64,000 bases of DNA from Undaria pinnatifida (lineage: Eukaryota > Sar > Phaeophyceae > Laminariales > Alariaceae), in NCBI GenBank assembly GCA_012845835.1, contig JABAKD010000002.1, forward strand, positions 6,019,106 to 6,083,105, read 5' to 3'. The notes under the pieces were generated by a model. That model made no database searches. It worked only from the letters and a program-made list of their open reading frames with translations, and was not told the DNA's origin. The stretch's first letter is position 1. Every line of letters begins with the position of its first letter. Positions 12,162-24,480 of this stretch are shown here, piece after piece. The position numbers were made by a program, and so were the translations under genes.

Positions 12162-13588
12162 TTTGATGGTACCTGAAGCTTATCGTGTCACTCCCTTCGA
12201 CAAGAGGGGCGACGATCATCTGAAACAGGGCTTGGTTGTTGGTCATGTTGAGGTCCGTCAGGATCAGTCGCGGACGAACCGTCAGTTTGATGCCCTCCAA
12301 GGTGTCCGCCATGTCCGATTGAAAGGCCTGAGGACAATGTGGGTGAAAATTACTTTTGCGTGGGGGAAATTCAGCGCTCTGGAAAGGCATCAGAGTCCGT
12401 CCTACGAGCAATGTGCCATGGCCGTACACCCATGAGGTATATCCGTGTGGTGTACCATGGCGGTGTCATGGAAAAGCGGAGAAATGGGCATTGCGGAAAT
12501 GCGAGACAACCCTTTTTGTCGGGTTCTATATATGAAATGCTCAAGATTTAATGCGGTTTTGCGGTGGCGCGCACTCAGCGCACGATGTCAACAACATGGG
12601 AATCAAAACGTCGCTACCTGGCTCGGGGAATGACTTTCTCATGACAAAAAGACGTCTGGGAACATCCAACGTATACCACTTTGTCCGGACTAGTAAGGAC
12701 ATGCAAGTATTGAGTGTGGTGAAACAAACGGTTGTAATACTTCCGGAAAAAATTGTACATGCGGAGCAACATCGCTCGTGCGATGAATGGATGTTTGTGG
12801 TGCACTTCTTAAAATGAATTCTCCATTTCTTGACGGGCACTGGAAGCAGCGACAGATCACAAGCTTCAACTGGGCAAAAACTGGACCAGTTCCGTACACG
12901 TTCCTTTCCTTGTTTTCGCAAAACCTTTAGCACTCGGGCCACAACGAACTCAGCACGCACACGAGAAGAGTGCACCCATCGAGTCTGGGCATTATCACCG
13001 GAAGAGCTCTGAACCTCGCCCAAAACCGGAGTCTACCTATCGAGTTCAATGCAACCTGTTCAACAACCCCCCGCTCTTCGTAGTTTAAAAACCACCAAAT
13101 TGTAATGGCAAATATGAGTATCCCAACGATATTGCGTAGCTCCTCAATTGAGGAGCACTCGGAGTCAGAAATACTTGTCCTAGACGGGTGACCTCTTTTG
13201 CGTTACGCTTCCACCGACAGGTTCTGTACTAAAACGTCAAGGGCCTAGTGGCTACTTTTGGTCTTACATGTATTTCCTGGATGTCAATGGTGTTGCCTGC
13301 CTCGCGGTACTGTCAACGTTTGGCAAAAGGAGCGGAGAGGAGGACGGAAGAACAAGGACGTTGTTAATCCATGTGTCATTTGATGCTGCCATACTTTGTT
13401 TCTTACCTGGGGCACGATTAACGACAACACCGAACCGGAGGGTGGAGAACAATGACGTGCGCGGCAGTACACCTGGATGAAGGTCGTTGTCACCTCTCCC
13501 TCAGAACATTTTTTGACAATCTTTGTACAAACTCGTAACCTGTGGGCCCGACACATTTCCATGGTTTGTATAGTACTCAGCGACGCCT

Positions 13589-14485
13589 CTAAATGCTCAC
13601 CGCCGCGATCCCCAGTGTGTTTCCATGCCTACACACAGCAAGGATATCTCTCGCTTCTTCATCCCCTTCCTCCTCTTCTTCATCTTCAATTTCCATCTTT
13701 TTCTCCGGAGAAAGCCCCCTGCTCCTCGCTTCCCCCCCGCCATACCCGCGCCCCGCAACTTCCCCGGGATGATTCTGCTCCCATTTCCCGCTCGGCGTAG
13801 CGGGATCCACGCGGGCACCACCCAACCCTTGCTGTGACGATGCACTAGCACCAGAGGCGTCAAGCTCCATACGGGAATCCCCACGTCCTTCCGTTGACGG
13901 CGTACTAGCACAAGATACGTCAAGGTCCGACCACAACAGCCTGGGCTCTGCCGCAGACCGACGGTCAACAGACGCCCCACGGCTACTGGCCGTGCCCACG
14001 CCCTTTTGATGAGGTGGCCTTACCCGTCCTGGTGAACCCGAGACAACACTCCTAAGAGATCGAGAGACGCGAGGCTGGCCCAGCGGTGGCCCAGAAAAAT
14101 CTGAGGTAGTGCTGCCGACAGATCTCGAGCCTCGAAGTTGCACCTCTGGCATGTGGCTAGCGGAGCCTCTCATGGGGGATGCACTGAAAGCGCCGCTCAA
14201 GCGCCTCTGGCTACTGGTACCCATGAATGAAGCGGGGGTTTGAAGAACTCGCATAGCTTGAGCGTCCGAGATGGGTGTAGATGGCAGCCTAGAGTGGACT
14301 TGGGGTCCTCCTGCTTCTCGGGATGGTAGGGGGGTTGCTCTCAATCCGGCCGGGGATTCTTGTGCCTGGTTGATGCTGGCGCTGGCTGGGGAGTAGACCA
14401 TTTCTGCCGACTGCTGGTCGGAGTCGAAGTGGTTGTAGCGGTTTGTCGATGGGCTGTGCGGATGACCATCACCCAGTCCCTTCAT
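13589..14485 (-). CDS. Hypothetical Ser/Gly/Arg-rich protein, single open frame
   Basis: 298 codons from ATG (14485) to TGA. Composition is Ser/Pro/Gly/Arg-rich and disordered, with phospho-like SP/SPR sites, an internal imperfect repeat (CASTPSTEGRGDSR and GASASSQQGLGG) and an acidic tract MEIEDEEEEEGDEEARD near the C-terminus. The length of the frame and the coding-like composition in a region otherwise full of short frames support it. No known domain is visible. It may be one exon of a larger gene, a domesticated or residual transposon ORF, or chance in GC-richer DNA. Confidence 0.4.
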   Translation of the reverse strand: MKGLGDGHPHSPSTNRYNHFDSDQQSAEMVYSPASASINQAQESPAGLRATPLPSREAGGPQVHSRLPSTPISDAQAMRVLQTPASFMGTSSQRRLSGAFSASPMRGSASHMPEVQLRGSRSVGSTTSDFSGPPLGQPRVSRSLRSVVSGSPGRVRPPHQKGVGTASSRGASVDRRSAAEPRLLWSDLDVSCASTPSTEGRGDSRMELDASGASASSQQGLGGARVDPATPSGKWEQNHPGEVAGRGYGGGEARSRGLSPEKKMEIEDEEEEEGDEEARDILAVCRHGNTLGIAAVSI

Positions 14486-14862
14486 CACGTGAGCAATAAA
14501 TTGGTTTCATAAGCGACAATTAGCGGAAGAAATACGACCGATGCAAAGGAAATACACCGCCATTCAACCAGCTCCAATGAAGAAACCTTTACGGTACATG
14601 CCGCCAGCTTCTTCCCCTCAATACCTTTGTGTACCATCCTCGGGGTCCCTCCCACGATGTATGTTCTCTCTGGCCTTGAACCTGTTCGACAACCACAATG
14701 ATTGAGGATTGTGAATCGTTCTACACTCAAGCCTGTCCCCACTCATGGAGGCACCTCTGTGCCTTTTGAGACACGGATATGCCCGCCAATCTGCTTGGCC
14801 GTATTGACCACTCTTACAGAAGTGCTGCCTCTGCAGCCGGAGATCGACGATGTTGTAGGGCC

Positions 14863-15100
14863 CGCGATACGATAGAGGTACCTTTTTTAGGGGTCTCCTC
14901 TGAGTGACGCGGCTCCTTAACCCCAAATCGTCGGGATTTCAATCATACTTTGCGGCATGAATGTTCCTATGCCTAGGCCATGGGCTTGTTCGTGGGTGTA
15001 CACTTTTGAGTTCACTCAAAATCAGTTGATGGAGGAAATACAGACGTGCTCCAAGATGTTCCGAAGATGAAGGTGGCACGTCTACCGTGTAGCATGTGTC
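14863..15100 (+). mobile_element. Family A element
   Basis: GCGATACGATAGAGGTACC at the left, GACGCGGCTCCTTAACCCCA, AAATCGTCGGGATTTC, TGCCTAGGCCATGGGCTTGT, and GGCACGTCTACCGTGTAGCA at the right. Confidence 0.75.
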
Positions 15101-15299
15101 TGAACCCCCCTTTCAAACGGTTGCGGGCATCGACTTCCGCTCAATGCCCAAGATATCGTCATAGTTGCGTGTATATGGCCGAGAACACCGGTAGAGTTTA
15201 TTCCACACTTACGCTTGCAACCTTCGGCAGCAATTGAGAGCCGACTGGCGACAACTCGCCAACTTGTTTCTACAGAGTATTTGTTTTCGGTGTCACAGA

Positions 15300-15550
15300 T
15301 GCGCGCCATTGTAGAGGTCCATGGTCTCTTCTGAGGTTCTTCACTTAAGAAGGTCCATACCTGTCGCACAAACCTCATCTGGCCAAAAACCCAAATTGCT
15401 ACTCGAAGAACAATATCATGGCCTAGGCATACAGCGAAACTAAATCCAAACAGTTTAGTCTATGGAACTCCCGAACCTTTTGCGGTAAGGAGTCCCGTCA
15501 TTTATAAAGCGTTTCAAGCAAAACGTGCTGCCTCTATCGTATCAAGCGTC
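15300..15550 (-). mobile_element. Family A element
   Basis: CGCGCCATTGTAGAGGTCCA, CTTCTGAGGTTCTTCACTTA, ATCATGGCCTAGGCATACAG, GTAAGGAGTCCCGTCATTTA and GTGCTGCCTCTATCGTATCA mark the order of a reverse copy. It lies 200 bp from the copy at 14863 in opposite orientation. Confidence 0.72.
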
Positions 15551-16684
15551 GCTCCTGTGAGGTGACTGACTACAAGTTACCAACGAGTTAGTACGGTAGT
15601 TGGCTTTGTATCATATCGAGCTGCGGGCGGAAATTTAGGCATTTGTGTTCCTTACATCCGACTGCCGCATTTTGTGGCTCTACGCAAAGAGAGTTAACCC
15701 ATTTGGAGCTCATGGAAATCTGCCAAGACGACGACGAGTAGTGTGTTGGTCGTGTATCAGTACGATAATCTATATGCTGCGCGCGTGCCGTGCAGCCCTT
15801 CCCACTAGCAGTCAAACACAACCAACAACCCAAGCACCCGTACCGTTCTACCTAATATTATATGAATTCAATACAGTAATCTTCATTTGCTGGGAGACTT
15901 TTTCCTTGTGAAGTCTCCAGCGGGAGTTAATCCTTTTGGAATCCCCAAGGGGTTAACGGATGCAAACCAAGTCAGACAATCGGCGTCTACTCCGTCACCC
16001 AACTATGGCCTAGCCGTCACGTATGATCAACTCGCGGATATCCCGAACACCTACACCCATACCTCACCTGCGGCATCCCTTGCCCGGGTCCAGACGGTCC
16101 ATTAAACATAGCTCCTCTGTGGCTCTCGCGTCTGTGTGGCGACGTTAGAGAAGCAACGGCAAACATGCCAGCATGTCGTCGATCGAGAAAACATCAGCAT
16201 GTCGCCCATCAAGAAAACGATTGGAAACCCCACGATCAAGTGTCGTACCCCAGCCCCAATCAGAATTCAAACCCTACAGCCTATAGATACCTGCTACGAT
16301 AGGAGGTATACTAAGGCTGAGGCGGTTCAGAACGGCGGGCCTCCTAAACTGAGGGATTACCAAACAGGGTTGAAAACCCTCCTTGTGCTTTACCTTATTT
16401 TCTATACCTTGGTATGTACCCGTCACTAGGTCAGGGGGACCTTCATTGGCATAAGTGTACATTACTTTTAACAGATGCATGCTATCCTAGAGGTTGTCAT
16501 GTATGCCGAAAATGGTTTGTGTATGACGAACTTCTCTGTTGAGGAACCGCCAAATATATCTGGAACCCCATGTGTGTTTTCGAGCTTTTGTGTGCACCTA
16601 GCCCATTGCTCGTCGAGATAGAGTGCACATTGCTTGTCGAAGTCGAGGTTTATGTGAGAAATGGACCTCCTGAAGTGAGGATTC

Positions 16685-17047
16685 TTGGACATTAATGAGG
16701 TCCACTTCTACGTTGTTAGATTGCGCCAACAATCAGTGTTAGGGTTGGTGCAATATAACGTCCTCGAGAACGGTGTCTCGAAACAATTAAGGGCGCTCCC
16801 ACGAGAGCAGGTGTCTGTCATTCAAGCTACAGATGGCATAGCCTGCACGCGAGTTTTGTTCGTGGTGGCCCCACAGGAAACGGGACAGCTTCGGAAGTTG
16901 CCAGCGTTGGCGGCCCTTCGCAGAGACAATGTACTGCAGCGGGTGGCTTACGATTTGCTGAAGCTGTCAACAACACCCAAACCGCGACAGACGTCGCTGA
17001 TAAGATCGATGCTTCGAACCCCATCGTGCATATACCGGACAGGATGA
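16685..17047 (+). CDS. Possible ORF fragment, unrecognised
   Basis: 120-codon frame reading NEVHFYVVRLRQQSVLGLVQ, then LRALPREQVSVIQATDGIAC and RVLFVVAPQETGQLRKLPAL. The composition is that of a globular protein and it lies in an otherwise repeat-rich stretch, so it may be a transposon ORF remnant. No start context, splice sites or family could be identified, and the opposite strand is also open for part of the length. Confidence 0.22.
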   Translation: MDINEVHFYVVRLRQQSVLGLVQYNVLENGVSKQLRALPREQVSVIQATDGIACTRVLFVVAPQETGQLRKLPALAALRRDNVLQRVAYDLLKLSTTPKPRQTSLIRSMLRTPSCIYRTG

Positions 17048-17996
17048 GCTGGTTGTGGTGGCCAGAACCAGCCCCCTGATATGGTTGGGGTAGCACCCGA
17101 TTTTTCTCTGGCTTCTGATCTCCCTTGAAGGGCTCCGTACATCGCAACCAACCGGGCTTTCAATAATAACTGTATTATCAACAGATTACCCTCCTCGTGA
17201 AACACAAAGCAGATCCAAATATATCAGGTAGTCTCCTCATCTCAGGAGCTCCGTCAAGCAAAACTGATTGGGTTCTACCGTGCAACACCAGGCGTAGCCC
17301 GGCCCAGCAACAATACAATACGAAAGCGGCTAACGTAGCCGCCCAAGAGGCCGCCATAATTTATTCCAGCTAACACCGCTTTCTGCGTGGTGACAGTCAA
17401 ATCGCGTGCCACCATCTGTGCGTTGGATTCAGGTTTTTACTCGGCTCTGCCGTAGAGAACATGGTATGGCTCTTGCGGTTTCGTTACGATGTGCCTACCA
17501 AGCATTTGAAAGTTAATTTATGAGGGTAGTAATCACGTATACGAATGCCCCAAGCGCTGTACAGAGAGCAGGAGTGCCTCTCCTCCCAGCGCCATGATCG
17601 GCTGTTGTTCCAATCCGATTTGTAGCCACAACGTTGATAGATATGTAATTGTGCCGTCGGCACGGCAGGAGAGATAGAACGTATTCGACCTTCGACGCTT
17701 GGTTGCGAATTTCGTGGTGCCCCCAAGAGCGCCCAAAATAACAAATTCCGACACCACCCCCCCAAAACTTTATTTTGGACCCGTCGGGGGGGGGGGGGTA
17801 CGAGGACCCCATCCCCCCTCCAAATGCCACCCACTTCCTATATAAAACAACCCTTTAAAAAATCGTATATAATTACGGACGCACAGTTCGGGGTGGGGGC
17901 TACTGCAACCCACGTAGCCCTTGAGGTCGACGGGATCACGGACTGCGACGCCCTGCGTACCGCAGAAGAGACAGAGAAAGGGATAGAGTGGTCACG

Positions 17997-18669
17997 ATGA
18001 GCACAGTCTCCGTGCCTCTTACCGACCCCATTCGATAAGGCGGCTTGGCTAGAACGCCTCTACGGAAAGCGAGCAGATGGCTCGGAGTTTATTTGCGGCT
18101 GCGGGCACAACTTCGGCGACGGTTCAGGAGAGGAGGAGAGCAACGCCAAGACGTGGGTTGTAGCACCCAACACCGGGAAAGCGCCACCTCAGAATTATTC
18201 CACCTGTCCTCTCGGGTCCAAGTGAGACTCGCAAAAACGTTTCCTTGCGTCGGGCCTGCAAGCGGTGTCGAAGAGCACGTCGTCTAAACCAGGCACCAAC
18301 GTACCCCTGACGTGCAAATTTTGCAACCCTGTAGAGAGGGTGTGGAAGAACTTCATGTCCCACCACGCAGAATGGAGATATGCCACTTCATTGGCTCTGA
18401 ACAAAACCAATGCCAAGGCTGTGATATTCAAAGACAACGTTAACGTAAGCGAGGCAGAAAAGCCGGCGGTGGTGACAAAGCTGGAAAAGGGCAAGGGTAA
18501 GGTTATGAAAGCCACTGCAGCACGCGGAAAGGTCCCACAGCAGAAGAGTAAGGGTATCAGAGGCCCTGTAGCACGCCGTAAAATGTCACAGCAGAAGGGG
18601 AGGTCAGATGAGTCAGGCGACTCACACTCAGACGAATCATACGCAGACGGATCACCCAAGGTTGTGTAG
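17997..18669 (+). pseudogene. Broken small gene with Cys-His cluster (unrecognised)
   Basis: A coding-like frame begins near 18030 (FDKAAWLERLYGKRADGSEF, then CGCGHNFG), reaches TGA at 18223 (GSK-stop), and continues in the same frame to 18669 with VPLTCKFCNPVERVWKNFMS, HHAEWRYATSLAL and a Lys/Ser-rich tail ending in Asp/Ser repeats. An ATG at 17997 (MSTVSVPLTDP) is one base out of frame with the main body, so a frameshift or an acceptor (GAGCACAG) explains the start. C-x2-C-x12-HH resembles a degenerate BED-type or C2H2 finger. Tail KGKGKVMKATAARGKVPQQK and RGPVARRKMSQQK form an internal repeat. Most likely a decayed, possibly transposon-related, gene. Confidence 0.45.
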
Positions 18670-21600
18670 ACGTGTCGCAGAAGCATTGAAAAGCAACCAA
18701 GAAGAGAGTGCTTGAGAAGCAAGATCTTTGTTTGGGTTTTGAGGCAACTTGAGGGGGAGTTGTCTGCAAGCATCATACTTCCACAGGCGAGCGTCGCCAG
18801 CCAATCGCCATAGATTATTACTCCAATGTATCTCAACCTGTATGTTGACATTTACTATATCAACCTATATATTGGTATGTATGCAGAACATCTACGTGTA
18901 GTAAAATCCAAGGACGCAAGCATTGGCATTGAGACAAAAATTGAGAGAGGACACGTCATGAAATGACCAGGGAGAAAAAATAAAAAATCGATCCTCCGGG
19001 GGTAGTGTGGCGTGCGGGGCAATTTTCCTTGCGCGCCCCTGGTGCCCCGACATGTTCGGTGGCCTTGTGTCGATGTCCTATTCGCGAAATATTTTAGTGG
19101 GCGTTCCGAATGGCACGTGTTTGTTCACTGGCCTTAGCTTCGTTTTTGTTTAAGAAATCGATAAACGACGCCCCTCAACGATGAGCTTCGTACTAATTTT
19201 AATCGCATTTCCATTACACAACCATGGGCCCCCATGGCTTCCAATGGGGTGTTATGGTGCGCGCAACCACAGGACCATGGCCATGCCACAGCACGGACCA
19301 TATCATGCGCCAGGCACCACCATCGCACTTCACAAAAATACACTGCCATCCGCGAAAGGTCTGGGTTGCGGATGGCGGGGCCGACTTCAGACTTCAGAAA
19401 AAAAAAATGTAACTGGCAAATCGATACGAAGCACCGCATGGTAAACTGTTCAACGATTTCAACCGTGTTCTATCTACAATAGGACACGTGTGGATATGGT
19501 CCATCGACAAATGTACATAATATAGGCATCGCCAGTTCGAGATCTCATCGCCTCGTTCTTGTGACGACTGGGACAAAGCAGTACAAGCTTGTGGTACGAG
19601 AGCGGTAGCACCCCAAACTTCTGAGGCTATATCATCCCTAAGCTCCTCAGATAAGCAGCTGCATCTGCCATACACATGCTGGCCAAAAAGGGCCACAACC
19701 CCTACGTCATAGCGGGCGTCTACCGGTGTACTGTAGAACTCAACATTACCGACGGCTGCACCTATCAGCGCCCGAATTGCAACGGATCTTCTGTGCTGCA
19801 CCAGAGGACTGGTACGCCAGGGGGGTACTTCAAGGGATTGGGGCTGGGAGGCCGCTATTCAACTGGGAAGGATACGTGCCCCTGCACACTTTCTGGGCAT
19901 GTGGAAAAATACGCGCTTCGACGACCACCATCACTAGCGAATAAACCTGTACCTGTACTTAGTGCCTGGTACAATGAGTTCGATGTGTGTGCGATTTACG
20001 TGATATGTGTGATATGTGTGATCCGTGTGGTATTTGATGTGCTGATCTGATCGTAAGAGGATGTAGCGACTAGCTGCCGATGGGAACACTATCCAAAGCC
20101 TTTTACTAGTGCATTCGGTCCTGTCGCGGCCGGGATTGCCCTGTGATAGATACGGCAGTGAATGGTATCGAGAAGGCGGTAACAAGCCGAGGTGCACAAA
20201 CTGGAAGCGATATATGGTGCGAATTATACATGATACGTATCAAATATAGTTCTACAGCAGCAGTACTTTCTGTGGGAGGTATAGCTGGGTGTCACGGGAA
20301 GGCGATAATCGATTAATATTTTCGTATGCCATGACCTTTGAGGGCTCTTCGATTCAGATTCGAACAGCGAAAGCAGAAAGCCCCATTGCAAAGGATATAT
20401 ATAATGATATGTGCAGGTCATATGAATGAAGTTTTTAGATCAGACGAGGCAACCCAACTTAGCTCGTATGGCCGGGAAACTGTACGGGGACCCGAGAATC
20501 ATTAAATCTTTCATATTGCCACGAGCTTCGAGAGCCCTTTCCCTTCAGTCTTGAAAATCCAACCTTTCCAGAAAAATTAGCAGCCCCTTCTTGCCTCTAT
20601 TGGTACTTGCTTACGAAGTCCGAACCTGCGGGATTGACGCTTGATCGCTCGACACCTTGCTGGTATAGGTCACCTTCTCACACGAAAACTGCCGGCTATG
20701 GGTACATAGAGAGGAAGCATATGCACGAGGAGGCTAGTCTCGTGATGTATCTTTGAGGGTTCGGGACGAGTATATGTCGAGCGCTCTGTCTTCGAACAGC
20801 GTTGTATGCACCCCCGAGCGCACCGGGCGGTGAGAGGAGAAAGTCCGACACGGCGCTGGGAACGTCTACTGGCTCACCTATGTCCCACGCGGTAGCTTGC
20901 CTTAGGCTGCGGAGTACAAAGCAAGCACAAGTCTCCGGGTGCAGTATGCAGTATAGCATACATTGGGTTTGCAGTCATTGCTGTGGGATGTTCCGCGAAT
21001 TCAAAATGGAAGAGGTGCTAGTATTTCAATGATACAAAAAATTGCCGCCATTTTGTGCGTGCCGAAAAAAACAATTGGTCAAGCTGTGAGGAAATTTCGC
21101 GGTAGCACCCAAGCTGTGCGGCAAGCCGTTCGTAGCAGCCAGATATCGTCATCTGCCTCCGATGCATTTTGTTTCGCTTATCACGTGGACACGACGATCG
21201 AGTCGATTCCTGGTGGACGTTGTGCTCAAGTGCTAGGTCCACTCTTCCTTCCTATATGGGATATCTCGCGAATTCAAAGAGGAAGTGATGCCGCGATGCC
21301 ATAATTTGCTGCCATCTTGTGCTCGCGGATTCGAAGTTTCCCCTATAAATCAAGCGGTGAGACAGGCTGTTGGTGCGGCACCCACACGTTAGCATCTACC
21401 TTCGATGCAAAGTTATGTACTTTCCGTGTGCGCGATGGTCGTATCATGTTGGGCGCGCTCATCGATTGGTACCTACGTCCGATACCAAGATTTGTTCTTC
21501 CTCAAGTGGACGGGGTGGTCGAAGATATCAATTTAAGGTGGGCGTTGTGAGCTGTGCTCAAGTGCTGGATCTACTGGATCTACTCTCTCCTTCGGTCATC

Positions 21601-22523
21601 GCCCTCCGACGTTCACTATCATAAGGTCGTTGTCCCCCATCATCCAACAATCGCTCCCCTTCAAGGGCCTCCACCCGTCGCGCCAGCTCCTGGTTATCTT
21701 GCAATAACAGGTCGTTTTCCTGTGCGTGCGGGACGAACAGGTGAAAGGGAACAATATGCGTTGGGTACATCAATAGACTAAGCATGCAGGTTTGTGTAGA
21801 TCTCGCTCCTCACACCCAGTACGATTGGTTAGCTGTCCTTAGGGCATTTTCGTATGTGTGTAAGTATTGTGGTTTGTGACCCCATGGCTCGTATCTCTTC
21901 AACAGGGTGAAGAATCGGCACGGACACGGGATGTGCTGAATGAGGATAGGCACAAAGAACGGGGTCATGTGAAAAATACCCACAGCACACAGGAATACAC
22001 GACCGTAGAGAAACCAAAGCACCGCCGACTTAAAGTCAAAGGGGGCCCCTGTAGGTCTTGTGCGCGTGGCTTCCGCGTGCTGTTTTCGGGCTGCACAATT
22101 TCAGATTTTTTTTTCATATGTCGTGAGCACCATGATAGCTTCAATGCATGCTTTACTCCGAAGCAGCTCCGACGCGGTGGATGGCACGCAATGGTAGTTG
22201 AAAGTGGCGTGCTCATGTTTTGCCGATCCGTAGTATCCATAATCTCGATGCCGGTACAATAGACTACCAGCTACGTACATACTACAGGAGGACTGTTTGT
22301 GTTTCCTCCACATCAGTAGTACTAGCAATATGTCAGTCGAGCCAATTAGTATAGATTATTGGTCTACAGCAGCACTTCTCGGTTACCAGGTATCTTACGC
22401 AGCAGCAGCAGCAGCAGCACTCCCGTGATACACATACGCGATCGGTACATGTTTATATTTTACCGGGGTGTGTCAACGCCTCTACACTACCGTTTTGGTT
22501 GTGTGTGTGTCGAAACGCACTAC
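18670..22523. other. No clear gene
   Basis: A small CCATGG cluster (19222-19285), short (GTGATAT) repeats near 20005-20035, a (GCA)6 tract near 22402-22420 and a short coiled-coil-like frame at 21558 are the only features seen. Confidence 0.5.
21558..21730 (-). CDS. Possible coiled-coil ORF fragment
   Basis: Minus-strand frame with PHAQENDLLLQDNQELARRV, EALEGERLLDDGG and SERRRAMTEGESRSS: a short leucine-zipper-like segment with a charged tail. It stands alone among repeats. It could be a last exon or a transposon remnant. Confidence 0.25.
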
Positions 22524-22705
22524 GAAAGAGGCGCATCATTTTTTTTTTACGGCTCCTCATAGCTCTATACCTCACCCAAAACGGATTTTGAGTGAACCGA
22601 AAGTGCAACCCGATGACCAAACTCTTCGCCAAATATAGTCTACCAACAAAATAAAATTGCAAACGAAAATGACGTTCAGTCGATTTCGGGTTAAAGATCT
22701 TCGTC
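22524..22705 (-). mobile_element. Family A element truncated by the CCATGG array
   Basis: ACGCACTACGAAAGAGGCGC, CTCCTCATAGCTCTATACCT, CACCCAAAACGGATTTTGAG, GCAAACGAAAATGACGTTC and TTCGGGTTAAAGATCTTCGT are a good reverse copy; the last 40-50 bp and the right end are replaced by the minisatellite that starts about 22730. Confidence 0.7.
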
Positions 22706-22729
22706 GTTTGGACGACCATGGCTTACAAC

Positions 22730-24480
22730 GGACGTTCATGGCCTTGCCATGGGTGAACATGGCATGGCATGGCATGGCATTGCCATGATTGACCGTGGCA
22801 TTGCCACGGAGCACCATGTATGACCATGGCGTTCCCATGGGTGACCATGGCCTGTCATGGTTGACCGTGGCATTGCCACGGATGATCATGGATGGCAATG
22901 ATATTCCCATGGGTGACCATACCATGGCATTCCCACGAGTGGCCATGGCATTCCCATGAGTGACCATGGTATTCCCATGGGTGACCATAGCATGATCATG
23001 GGTTGCCACGGACGCCCACGACATTCCCATGGGTGACCAAGGCATTGCCATGGGTAGCCATGGCAATACCATGGTTGCTCGTGTAATGGCCAGGGTTGCT
23101 GGTGGGATGACAATGGTATTGCCATGGGTTGCCACGGACGCCCATGGCATTCCCATGGGTGACCATGGCATTGCCATGGTTGCTCGTGGTATGGTCATGG
23201 ATGACCATGGGTTGCCATGGACATGGGTGACCATGGCGTTGACAGGTGGCCATGGCATTGCCATGGGTGTCCATGGCATTGACATGGTTGCTCGTGGGAT
23301 CGCCATGGATGACCATGGTATTCCCACGGGTAACCATGGCGCTGACATGGTTGCTCGTGGGATGGCCATGGATGACCACTGCATTCCCATGGGTGACCAT
23401 GGCAGTGCCATGGTTGCTTGCGATATGACCGCGGACGCCCACGGCATTCCCATGGGTGATCATGGCATTTTCCTGGGTGACCATAACATTCCTATTGGTG
23501 ATAATGGCATTCCCCTGGGTGGCCATGGCATTGCCATGGTTGGTCGTGGGATGCCCATGGATGACCATGGGTTGCATGGAAGCCCATAGAATTCCCATGG
23601 ATGACCATGGCATTCACATTGGTGACCATGGCATTCCCATGGGTGACCATGGCATTCCCATGGTTGCTGGTGCTATGGCCACGGACGCCCATGGCATTGC
23701 CACGATTGCTCGTGGAATGGCCATGGATGACTTTGGGTTGCCGCCGACGCCCATGGTATTCCCATGGGTGACCATGACATTGTCATGGTCTCGTGGGATG
23801 GCCATGGATGACCAAGAGTTGCCACGGACGCCCATGGGAGTCCCATGGATGACATTTGCATTCCCATGGGTGACTATGGCATTCCCATGGGTGACCGTGA
23901 CATTGTCATGGTTGCTCTTGGGATGGCCACGGTCACCCAGGCACCCAGGCATTGCCACCGACGCATTCCCATGGGTGACTATGGCATTCCCATGGGTGAC
24001 CGTGACATTGTCATGGTTGCTCTTGGGATGGCCACGGTCACCCAGGCACCCAGGCATTGCCACCGACGCCCATGGCATTCCATTTGGTGACCACGACATG
24101 ACCATGGTTGACCAAAGAGTTGCCACGAATGACCACGGATGGCCATGCACGATCATGGCATGGCCATGGGTGATCACCGACAACCATCGCATGGCCATGG
24201 GTGATCAAGGATGACAATGGTAACCCGTGGGTGTTGCCATTGATGACCACGGATGACCACGGGTTACCACGGCATGACTACCGTTACTCGTGGTATCGCC
24301 ATTGGTGACCACGGTTTTCCATGGCATTTCCATGACATTGTCATGGTTGGCTGCAGCGTTCCCACGGATGATCACGGTCTTGCCATAGTTAACCATTGAC
24401 CGTTGCATTGCCATGGCATGACCACAGTTGTCCATGGTCGTCCGTTGCGTTGTCATGGCATGACCATGTATGAACGTGGC
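22730..24480. repeat. 21-bp minisatellite, CCATGG-rich
   Basis: Degenerate tandem units of the type GGTGACCATGGCATTCCCAT+G (21 bp). Because 21 is a multiple of three, long frames with 7-residue periodicity (MVTHGNA, GDHGIPM) appear on both strands. Unit variants replace CATGG by CACGG in many places. Confidence 0.9.
23859..24068. repeat. 105-bp exact higher-order duplication inside the minisatellite
   Basis: 23859-23963 and 23964-24068 are identical as far as I can read; 105 = 5 x 21. This shows a recent array expansion in five-unit steps. Confidence 0.88.

Larger units (their letters stand above)
1..13588. other. Gene-poor stretch filled with short inverted-repeat elements
   Basis: No frame with convincing coding character or paired splice signals was found. 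Beyond the listed copies, further degraded words of families A and B (for example at 1940-2060, 10480-10600 and 9300-9490) show that most of this sequence is element debris. A run of 17 G lies at 7904-7920. A direct repeat with CTTCAGG(A/G)A(A/G)..CTACCCGA(C/G)GC occurs at about 2513 and 2803. Confidence 0.6.
14489..17990. other. Repeat debris and short frames, no clear gene
   Basis: Holds two family A copies, a weak ORF at 16685-17047 and a 13-base G run at 17786. Nothing else could be supported. Confidence 0.5.

Noticed and set aside
18195-18851. 218-codon minus-strand frame
   Set aside because: Lies opposite the broken Cys-His gene and has hydrophobic, low-conservation character; taken as its shadow.
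22572-24214. Long open frames of 185-293 codons on both strands
   Set aside because: They follow the 21-bp period of the minisatellite, repeat a 7-residue pattern and exist on both strands at once.
22730-24480. CRISPR-like array
   Set aside because: Units are contiguous and degenerate with no unique spacers, and the DNA is eukaryotic.
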